DNA of 34,643 nt from Methylobacter sp. (GTDB taxonomy: Bacteria; Pseudomonadota; Gammaproteobacteria; Methylococcales; Methylomonadaceae), in the NCBI GenBank assembly GCA_030679035.1, contig JAUXTH010000201.1, positions 1 through 34,643 of the forward strand, given 5' to 3'. Positions 23,741 through 30,516 of this stretch are shown here, piece after piece (the first letter of the stretch is position 1; each line of letters begins with the position of its first letter). The position numbers were made by a program, and so were the translations under genes. The notes under the pieces were generated by a model, which saw nothing but the letters and a program-made list of their open reading frames with translations, searched no databases and was not told where the DNA came from.

Positions 23741-24446
23741 AGTCCAGACTCCATTGCCAAATCGACCGATCCAGCTGGCACAGTGAACTTCGGCGATTTT
23801 CCAGAATTGCCTGAATCAAGCTTTTCGCGGTGTCTTCTGCTGTGGATAGATCCTTGTCCGGCCTACGCACCAGCCGCAACTGCTGGTCTGAGTTTCCGGC
23901 CCTGGTCAAAACCATAGCCAGGGCCCAGGTGGTTTCAGACGTGGCAAGGTGGGCACGGTACGCATCGGGTAAAGGTTGCTCATACCAGACCACTAATACC
24001 TTGGGTACTTCCAAAAGCATGCCGGCAGCTTCCAGAAAAGCAGCAAATAGCCCCTCCGTTCCGCCGGACAAAGACACATAGGGTTGGAAGCTTGTACTGT
24101 GGAAGCTGGACAGGCCCGCAATGGCGTTATGCACACACAGGCTGAAGCGGCTGGGAGAGACATCCTCGTGCGCCACAATTCCATCCAGCATCTCGAAATA
24201 ATATTGGCTTTCGCCATGGCTGGAGAAAAATACCGAAGGCATGTCCCCGTTTTTTTGCCGACAATGATTAGCCACCGCACAGGCGGCTCTGGCTAAGGGC
24301 GACAATCTGCGGCTTTGCATCATGGGCAAGAATCCCACATCGGGGCTACCCCCGTTATAGGGCAAAACCTCGCCGCCGGGCCAGTGATCCACTAGGGGAG
24401 GTTCTTCGGATTGCCACAGGCACCAGTGCTGGAGTGTAAAACACAT
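23733..24446 (-). CDS. Chain-length-factor-like truncated beta-ketoacyl synthase (ApeC-like), copy 2
   Basis: About 237 residues from the chosen ATG, which has AAGGA 7-8 bases upstream; the open frame continues to 24563 but enters the palindromic repeat at 24537-24620. It is an N-terminal-half ketosynthase relative: the nucleophile region reads SLSGGTEGLF, with Gly where a KS has Cys, and the C-terminal His-bearing half is absent. The role expected from APE work is a partner of the elongating KS that limits chain length. It aligns end to end with copy 1 (2716-3483), but identity looks low, so the duplication is old or the two were recruited separately. Confidence 0.74.
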   Translation of the reverse strand: MCFTLQHWCLWQSEEPPLVDHWPGGEVLPYNGGSPDVGFLPMMQSRRLSPLARAACAVANHCRQKNGDMPSVFFSSHGESQYYFEMLDGIVAHEDVSPSRFSLCVHNAIAGLSSFHSTSFQPYVSLSGGTEGLFAAFLEAAGMLLEVPKVLVVWYEQPLPDAYRAHLATSETTWALAMVLTRAGNSDQQLRLVRRPDKDLSTAEDTAKSLIQAILENRRSSLCQLDRSIWQWSLDYV

Positions 24447-24536
24447 CCGGGTTTCCTTGATGGCGGATTCGGCAGAGGCTGTGCGGATTGGCTTCATCCT
24501 GGAAAAATCATTTCGTCCACGAAAACACAATGACGC

Positions 24537-24620
24537 CGTAGGAGCGGGCCGTGCCCGCGACATTTGTTCAGCGGATGCAAAGTTTCAGCACCTTCATCGC
24601 GGGCATGGCCCGCTCCTACG
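24537..24620. repeat. Palindromic repeat, TAGGAGCGGGCC family copy 2
   Basis: Arms 24537-24560 and 24597-24620 are inverted copies with one or two mismatches (CGTAGGAGCGGGCC...). The loop contains TTTGTTCAG, which reappears reversed in the copy at 10986-11073. It separates the KS gene at 24639 from the CLF-like gene. Confidence 0.85.
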
Positions 24621-24638
24621 ACACTTACTAAAACCATT

Positions 24639-25871
24639 TCAGTCTTTCCAGCGACTAAAAACCAGCGAGGTGTTGATGCCACCGAACGCAAAGTTATTGC
24701 TCATGACGTATTGAGCATCAATGTTGCGCCCTTCACCCATGATGTAATCGAGATCGGCACAGCGGGGGTCGGGATGCTCAAGGTTAAGCGTCGGGTGGAA
24801 CCAACCCTCCCGCATCATGCGGATTGAGGCCATGGCTTCCAAAGCCCCGCAAGCCCCCAGTGTGTGTCCTGTGTAGCTTTTAAGACTGCTGATCGGGGTT
24901 TTGGAACCGAATACTGACTGTGTAGCGTGACTTTCGGCGATGTCGCCCAGCTCGGTAGCAGTACCGTGAGCGCTGATGTAAGCTATTTGACTGGGTTCGA
25001 GTGCCGCATCCATTAAAGCCTGACGCATGACCACCTGCATCGTTTCTGCGTGGGGCTGGGTGATGTGGGAGCCGTCGACATTGGTGGAAAAGCCCGCCAC
25101 CTCGGCATAGATATGCGCGCCCCGATCCAGAGCGCGGCCCAACTCTTCCAACACCAACGTGCAAGCTCCCTCACCGAGTACCAGTCCGTCGCGGTCGCGG
25201 TCGAAGGGCCGGGGGGTGAGCTGGGGTTCGTCATTGCGGGTGCTGGTGGCGTACAAGGCGTCGAAGGTCGCAGCTTCGGTCGGGCAAAGCTCTTCCGCGC
25301 CACCCGCCAACATGACATCCTGTAGGCCGAACTTGATGGCCTCGTAGGCGAAGCCTATGCCCTGGCTGCCGGAGGTGCAGGCGCTGACGGAGGGAATGAC
25401 ACGGCCGCGCACCTGGAAAAACAGGGCCACATTCACCGCACTGGTGTGCCCCATCATTTTAAGATAGGTTGTCGCGTTGAGATTGCCGACGTCATGATTT
25501 ATAAGCATTCTGCCGAAATCGGCGATGGCCGGAGTCGAGCCTACCGAAGACCCGTATGCCACGCCGACACGCCCGCCGCTGACGATGGGGTCACCGAGCA
25601 GCCCTGCGTCGCTAAGAGCCAGTTCTGTAGCACGGGTGGCCAGTAAAGAGACCCGTCCCATACTGCGGGTTTTTTTACGAGTGTAATGGGCTGGCAGGAT
25701 GAAATTTTCCACCGTGGCACCCAAGCGGGTCAGTAGGCCGTTGTACTTCTCCCATTCCGGTAAATAGCGTATGCCCGAACTGTAGGTCTGGAGCTTGGCA
25801 CGCATCTCGTCCCAATCGTTGCCGATTGGAGACAAGCCGGCCATACCGGTAACTACTACGCGTCGACTCAA
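24639..25871 (-). CDS. 3-oxoacyl-ACP synthase (ApeR-like KS)
   Basis: A 410-residue FabB/FabF-type condensing enzyme with the nucleophile Cys in SVSACTSGSQ (about 166), the first His in SAHGTAT and the second in SYTGHTLGA. It is complete and differs in its active-site block (CTSGS) from the two ApeO-like KS (CSSSA), so it is the second KS class of APE clusters, proposed to act at initiation or early elongation. The start is a TTG overlapping the ketoreductase stop (TTGA), giving MSRRVVVTG with the normal KS N-terminus. The stop is followed by a palindromic repeat before the CLF-like gene. Confidence 0.9.
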   Translation of the reverse strand: MSRRVVVTGMAGLSPIGNDWDEMRAKLQTYSSGIRYLPEWEKYNGLLTRLGATVENFILPAHYTRKKTRSMGRVSLLATRATELALSDAGLLGDPIVSGGRVGVAYGSSVGSTPAIADFGRMLINHDVGNLNATTYLKMMGHTSAVNVALFFQVRGRVIPSVSACTSGSQGIGFAYEAIKFGLQDVMLAGGAEELCPTEAATFDALYATSTRNDEPQLTPRPFDRDRDGLVLGEGACTLVLEELGRALDRGAHIYAEVAGFSTNVDGSHITQPHAETMQVVMRQALMDAALEPSQIAYISAHGTATELGDIAESHATQSVFGSKTPISSLKSYTGHTLGACGALEAMASIRMMREGWFHPTLNLEHPDPRCADLDYIMGEGRNIDAQYVMSNNFAFGGINTSLVFSRWKD

Positions 25872-26596
25872 AACATGCCTCCATTGATTGAAATGACTTG
25901 GCGGGTGATATAGCCTGCGTCTTCCGACATCAGGAAAGCCACTAGCGCGGCGACTTCTTCCGTGGTTCCCAAACGTCTTGCGGGAATGGCCGAGACCACC
26001 TCATCCAAGGGCATATCCTTCAGCATGTCAGTTTCAATCAGACCGGGAGCCACGCAATTTACTGTGATTTTGCGTTTCGCCAATTCCACCGCCAGCGCCT
26101 TGGTGGCGCCGATGATGCCTGCTTTGGCGGCGCTGTAATTAACTTGGCCTCGGTTACCGATAAGTCCCGAGACAGACGACAGGGTAACGATGCGGCCCGG
26201 TTTGCGCCGCTGGATCATGGGCATGACCAAAGGGCTGAGCACGTTATAAAAGCCGTCCAGATTGCTGCGCAATACCAGATCCCAATCTTCCCCGCTCATC
26301 GCAGGAAAGGCGTTGTCCCGTGTAAGTCCTGCATTGCACACCACGCCGTAATAAGCGCCATGAGCTAATATATCGGCTTCAAGGCTATTTTGCGCGGCGC
26401 TGCGGTCGGCCAGATCAAAGCGGAGGACACGGGACTGTCTGCCCATTTGTATGATGCTGTCCTGTACTTCTGAGGCTTCGACCAGGCGACTGTGGCAATG
26501 TACAACGATGTCGTAACCTTCGCGGGCCAGACGTAAGGCGATGGCCTTACCGATGCCACGGCTTGATCCCGTGACTAAAATGGTTTTTTGGCTCAT
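25868..26596 (-). CDS. 3-oxoacyl-ACP reductase (FabG/ApeQ-like ketoreductase)
   Basis: A 242-residue short-chain dehydrogenase with the NADPH-binding TGSSRGIG at residues 9-16, NAG in the middle, the catalytic Ser in LSSVSG and the Tyr-Lys pair in YSAAKAG. It reduces the 3-oxo group after each condensation and appears to be the only ketoreductase in the window, so both KS/CLF sets would share it. It overlaps its neighbours on both sides (ATGA with the dehydratase upstream, TTGA with the KS downstream). Confidence 0.92.
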   Translation of the reverse strand: MSQKTILVTGSSRGIGKAIALRLAREGYDIVVHCHSRLVEASEVQDSIIQMGRQSRVLRFDLADRSAAQNSLEADILAHGAYYGVVCNAGLTRDNAFPAMSGEDWDLVLRSNLDGFYNVLSPLVMPMIQRRKPGRIVTLSSVSGLIGNRGQVNYSAAKAGIIGATKALAVELAKRKITVNCVAPGLIETDMLKDMPLDEVVSAIPARRLGTTEEVAALVAFLMSEDAGYITRQVISINGGMF

Positions 26597-27084
26597 ATTC
26601 CTTTTCCGGCGAGAAATTTTTTTGAATTCTGGGGCAACAGGACATTAAGCTGCGAGGTCGCGTTGATAGCGTCACCTTCGATGACGCAGGCGAACACCGA
26701 CATTTCATTGGCTGCTTCAATGATCTTTTCTGCTCGTACCCTTAGATGAGTGCCGCAGGGAAAGCTGCCGACCGAGCATTGGTAGTGCCGGGTGCCTAAT
26801 AAAAATCCTAATACAATCTCCTCGCCGCGACATTTTCTATGGTACCCGGAATACGCGGCTATGGCTTGTGCCATGTATTCCAGGCCGACCCAGGCGGGCA
26901 CGGTATGGTCAGGGCTTGAAAACAAGCCGTCGTCCCGCACCTTGAGTTCGACGACGATATAGTCTTCGCCTATCTCCACTACCCTGTCCAGCAGGACCAT
27001 GCCTAGTGACTGGGGAAGCAGCGATTCAATAGGATAAGGGAAAACTGTTGGACTGTCAGGAATTGCCAATGAGCAAAGACACAT
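26593..27084 (-). CDS. Hotdog-fold 3-hydroxyacyl-ACP dehydratase subunit (ApeP-like, COG4706 type)
   Basis: About 163 residues from the ATG at 27084, which lies inside the end of the KS gene; the open frame extends to 27165, but that extra part only shadows the KS. The core reads PIESLLPQS near the start and DHTVPAWVGLEYMAQAIAAYSG, where the Glu of the FabZ-type E..AQ helix is present but the GHF His is not in its normal place. It would complement the ApeI-like protein (21380-21760) in a composite dehydratase that makes each trans double bond. The start choice is moderate in confidence; a TTG at 27069 is also possible. Confidence 0.8.
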   Translation of the reverse strand: MCLCSLAIPDSPTVFPYPIESLLPQSLGMVLLDRVVEIGEDYIVVELKVRDDGLFSSPDHTVPAWVGLEYMAQAIAAYSGYHRKCRGEEIVLGFLLGTRHYQCSVGSFPCGTHLRVRAEKIIEAANEMSVFACVIEGDAINATSQLNVLLPQNSKKFLAGKGI

Positions 27085-28255
27085 TGTTGCCGCCGAAAGC
27101 GAAAGAGTTACTAAGGCAGTATTGTAGTGGATTAAGCCCATGGTTTTCAAGCGTGACAAACCCAAGCTGCATCATTTCAGGGTCTACTTCCCCATCCCAA
27201 AGATGCGGCGGCAAACGATTTTCTTTATTCAAGCTGGACAGGAGCAGCCAGCACAAACCGGCTTCGATGGCTCCGGCTGCGCCTAAGCAATGGCCGGTGG
27301 TAGGCTTGCTTGAGCCGCAAGGCGTCTGGTTGCCGAACAACTGCCCAACTACCTTGCTTTCCATCGCGTCGTTTTGCCTAGTCGCCGTGCCGTGGAGGTT
27401 AATGTAATCCACTTGCTCGGGAGCAATGCCTGCATCGTGGAGGGCGGCTTGCATCGCCGTATAGGCACCGGCGCCGTCGGGGCGTGGCGCAGAAATATGA
27501 TAGGCATCAGAACTGGCGCCAACACCCAGCAGGGCGATGGGCGCAGGCTCACGACTCATTAGGAATAAGGCTGCTCCTTCGCCGATGACAGTGCCGTCGC
27601 GGTTTTTGCTGAACGGATTACAGCGGGTATTGCTGAGCGCTCCCAAGGCGGCGAAACCCTTTAAGGTAGTGCGACACAGCGCATCTCCACCGCCGACCAG
27701 CACTGCATCGCAGACATCCAAGCGTAACAGGCGGCGGGCCGAGGCCATGGCGTTGGCGCTGGATGAGCAGGTAGTCGAAACCGTGTAGGCCGGGCCGTGG
27801 GTGTCCAAATAGCGGGCCAGAAATTCAGCCGCCCCGCCCAATTCCTGCTGCTTATAATGATAGGAGGATGGCAACTGTCCTGTGGTTCGCAACACGCCAA
27901 TGGCCTGCTCACCCTCGGCGATACCGGAGGTGCTGGTGCCCAGAACTAAGCCGATGCGATCTGCGCCGTAACGTTCGATCATGTCCCTGACGGAAGTTTC
28001 GATTTGTCCCAAGGCCGCCAGCAGGATGCGGTTATTGCGGCAGTTATAGCGCTTGAGGTTTTGGGGGAGGGGAGGAGGCTCGGTTAGCAAACTAAATGCC
28101 GGAATGTCCACATCAAGCCATGGGACGGGGGCCGCCTTGGGGCACTGGCCTGAAAGCCATGCGGTCAATATTTCAGCCTTGCCGCTACCCAGTGCGCAGA
28201 CTATCCCTAAATCATTCAAATACAAGGGTGACTCCGAATCGGAAACGGCGTTCAC
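27056..28255 (-). CDS. 3-oxoacyl-ACP synthase (ApeO-like KS), copy 2
   Basis: A 399-residue elongating KS with the nucleophile in STTCSSSANA (about residue 161), the first His in NLHGTAT and the second in TTGHCLGAAGA. It is a paralogue of the KS at 3483-4685, with the same LVLGTSTSGI segment and the Y-N-C-R-N motif. The partner should be one of the two CLF-like proteins, more likely the copy at 23733 in this operon. The start is a GTG overlapping the stop of halogenase 3 (GTGA). Confidence 0.9.
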   Translation of the reverse strand: MNAVSDSESPLYLNDLGIVCALGSGKAEILTAWLSGQCPKAAPVPWLDVDIPAFSLLTEPPPLPQNLKRYNCRNNRILLAALGQIETSVRDMIERYGADRIGLVLGTSTSGIAEGEQAIGVLRTTGQLPSSYHYKQQELGGAAEFLARYLDTHGPAYTVSTTCSSSANAMASARRLLRLDVCDAVLVGGGDALCRTTLKGFAALGALSNTRCNPFSKNRDGTVIGEGAALFLMSREPAPIALLGVGASSDAYHISAPRPDGAGAYTAMQAALHDAGIAPEQVDYINLHGTATRQNDAMESKVVGQLFGNQTPCGSSKPTTGHCLGAAGAIEAGLCWLLLSSLNKENRLPPHLWDGEVDPEMMQLGFVTLENHGLNPLQYCLSNSFAFGGNNVSLLIGNS

Positions 28256-29478
28256 AAAGGCGGGCAGCTATCAGCGATGGCATCGATCTTCTTGCTGCAA
28301 CGTTGGGTCATGGGGTTGGTCTCGTCCCAGGCGTACCCGGCGAGAATCGAACAGATCATCGATTTAATGTTAGCCAATGATCGCTGTTCAAAAATAATCC
28401 GCTGGAAGCGCCCGTCGTACCAAGCATCCACATAAGCACGGAACACATTGATGCCATTGCGCAAAACTTGCTCATAATCGGCCTGCCAGTCCACTGGAAG
28501 GCCGCGCAAATGTCTGTCTACGAGGGGAACCGCTAACGATGCGGACTTTAAGGCAATGGTGACGCCAGAGGAAAACACGGGATCAAGGAATTCACCGGCA
28601 TTGCCCAACAAAACAAAGCCATCGCCATACAAGTTTTTGACATCGGCGGAATAGCCGCCAATCCGGTTGACCGGGGTGTCAAAACGGCTTACCTTTAATA
28701 ACTCAGCCAGCCTGGGTTCTTCCATCGCCAATTCCTGCAAGATTTCCAGCGGGCTGCCGGTTCGAGTCTCCAGAAAATCCATAGGCATCACCACGCCAAA
28801 GGAGCTTCTGCTGTTGCTGAAAGGGATCAGCCAATACCATATTTCATGAAATTTAGGGTGAATGGCGATCAGGATCTTGTCGCGGTCATAATCCGGTGTG
28901 GTGATTAGATCTTCAATGTGGGTGAACAAGGCCAGTCGAGGTGGCAGCGAAGAAGGCGTCTCAAGTCCGAGCAGTCGGGGCAATACCCGTCCAAAGCCGC
29001 TGGCATCCATGACCCAGGAGGCCGTCCAGTCCCGCTGCAAACCGTTGGCATCAATGCTGGTCAGTCGTGCCTGTCCGGGGGTGTTGAAATCCGCCGCCAC
29101 GATGCTGTGCTGGTAATGGATGGTTACGCCGCAGTCTTCGGCGGCCTCGGCTAACGTTTGGTCGAACCGACCGCGTGGAACCTGATAAGTGGTGCCCCAG
29201 CCGGGAGTGAATTTTTCTGAAAAATCAAACTCCGTCAGCTTGCCCGCATGGGAAAAAGCCGCGCCATTTTTAAACTGGAAATTTTCCGCAGCCACCCGCT
29301 CCAACATACCGGCATCCTCCAAGAATTCCATGCATTGGGGGAGCAGGCTTTCGCCTATCGAAAAGCGCGGGAACAGTTCTTTTTCCAATATCACTACGCG
29401 GTAGCCCAGCTTGTTCAGCATCCGCGCAGTGACGCTTCCAGAGGGGCCAGCCCCGATAATCAACACATCTGCGTCCAT
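28252..29478 (-). CDS. Flavin-dependent halogenase-like protein 3
   Basis: A 408-residue FAD enzyme with all halogenase hallmarks: GAGPSG at 9-14, GESLLP at 42-47, Lys 70 in FQFKNG at the catalytic Lys position, WYWLIP matching WxWxIP, and FLDPVFSSG. It opens the main operon and is translationally coupled to the ApeO-like KS, which ties it closely to polyene assembly. Copies 1 and 3 resemble each other more than either resembles copy 2 (both keep FLDPVFSSGV). The substrate is unknown. A modest ribosome binding site (GAGAA) is seen before the ATG. Confidence 0.83.
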   Translation of the reverse strand: MDADVLIIGAGPSGSVTARMLNKLGYRVVILEKELFPRFSIGESLLPQCMEFLEDAGMLERVAAENFQFKNGAAFSHAGKLTEFDFSEKFTPGWGTTYQVPRGRFDQTLAEAAEDCGVTIHYQHSIVAADFNTPGQARLTSIDANGLQRDWTASWVMDASGFGRVLPRLLGLETPSSLPPRLALFTHIEDLITTPDYDRDKILIAIHPKFHEIWYWLIPFSNSRSSFGVVMPMDFLETRTGSPLEILQELAMEEPRLAELLKVSRFDTPVNRIGGYSADVKNLYGDGFVLLGNAGEFLDPVFSSGVTIALKSASLAVPLVDRHLRGLPVDWQADYEQVLRNGINVFRAYVDAWYDGRFQRIIFEQRSLANIKSMICSILAGYAWDETNPMTQRCSKKIDAIADSCPPL

Positions 29479-29545
29479 TTTTGGTTCTCTATGTAAAATC
29501 CGATGTTATGTATTATCCATGAAAAACACGAAAAGCAGGGCGATT

Positions 29546-29626
29546 GGAGCCGCGACTTCAGTCGCGGTGATGGCTCTTCTTACAGCTTATGCATGTACGC
29601 TCATGCGCGACTAAAGTCGCGGCTCC
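29546..29626. repeat. Palindromic repeat, GGAGCCGCGACTTCAGTCGCG family
   Basis: Arms 29546-29566 and 29606-29626 are inverted copies (20 of 21 bases). The same type forms the innermost layer at 19473-19538. It lies in the 248-base gap upstream of the main operon, which otherwise shows no gene; the operon promoter must lie between this repeat and 29478, or within it. Confidence 0.8.
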
Positions 29627-29726
29627 GTTTATGGTTTTTCCTGTTTCTTCAAGTAGGTGATTTGCTACGCGAAACCGCCCACAGTGTTAAATTCATGTTA
29701 TGTCGAATAGTTGAAGCATAAGCTGC

Positions 29727-30203
29727 TCAATGCGACGAATGTGACTGTGGCGATTCTGTTACATCAGATCTACGCAAAATATAGCGATCTGCAAGTTTGC
29801 CGGAGATACGATTGCCATTGTTGTCGAGCTGAATGAGCATGTTTTCGCCGACAAAATATTGCCGTGTAGTTGAGCCGTCGCGTGACGTTAAAACAAGCGT
29901 ATTGCTTTTATCGCCCGAAGTAAATTTCCCTTTTTCTACAATGTCTCTTTTTGACTGGCCAACGTTTTGGGTAATCAGGAGATAACTGTTATTTTTGTTC
30001 AAAGCGAGCGTCGATTTAATCCCCTTGCAATCATCACAGGGCAAGAAACCGTAATAAACACCGGGCCAATCAATGCTATTTTGTGCATGATGTATATTCG
30101 CTGTCTCAGCCGTTTCAGCAAAAGCAAGGTTATAACTCGAAAAAGTTGCGATGAAAAGAAAGAAAGCCAGGATTTGTTTAAAGTGTTGTCTAAATGTGCG
30201 CAT
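29727..30203 (-). CDS. NlpE N-terminal-domain-like periplasmic protein
   Basis: 158 residues with a Sec signal peptide (basic MRTFRQHFKQ, a hydrophobic core, cleavage probably after LAFA). The mature part matches the NlpE N-terminal domain: WPGVYYGFLPCDDCKGIKSTLALNKNNSYLL, with a CxxC motif. NlpE proteins are usually outer-membrane lipoproteins that sense copper or surface contact through the Cpx system, but here no lipobox Cys is present, so the protein is probably soluble in the periplasm. It has no evident tie to polyene synthesis. Confidence 0.8.
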   Translation of the reverse strand: MRTFRQHFKQILAFFLFIATFSSYNLAFAETAETANIHHAQNSIDWPGVYYGFLPCDDCKGIKSTLALNKNNSYLLITQNVGQSKRDIVEKGKFTSGDKSNTLVLTSRDGSTTRQYFVGENMLIQLDNNGNRISGKLADRYILRRSDVTESPQSHSSH

Positions 30204-30516
30204 ATTAGTCCCTAAGAAAAATGACGAGCCTTGTAGGGTACGCTGTGCGTACCTAAGACTGAACGTATCATATCACGATCTCGAAGTCCGGTTTGCCATG
30301 CTAAAATCTATCTTGTCCACTAAACGGTACGCGCAGCGTACCCTACATGACTTTGTATCGCCCGGTGCGCCCAGGGCGGGATGGGTTGGGATAAGGTTGA
30401 CCATGTAGGGGCGAATTTATTCGCCATGTGGCACACGGGCTCCCACGGGCTGCGTGGAAACCCTGACGGTTCGGGCTATGGGTTGATACGCGGCGCGTGG
30501 GAAAGAGAAACCCTTG
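30204..30516. repeat. Repeat-rich gap: TAGGGTACGC inverted pair and GGGGCGAATTTATTCGCC element
   Basis: TGTAGGGTACGCTGTGCGTACC at 30232-30253 pairs, imperfectly, with 30326-30347 (ending CGTACCCTACA). A second palindromic piece, TAGGGGCGAATTTATTCGCC, follows at about 30407-30426. The segment TAAGACTGAACGTATC at 30254-30269 is repeated exactly at 32522-32537. No gene is seen here; small open frames are repeat-derived. Confidence 0.75.
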
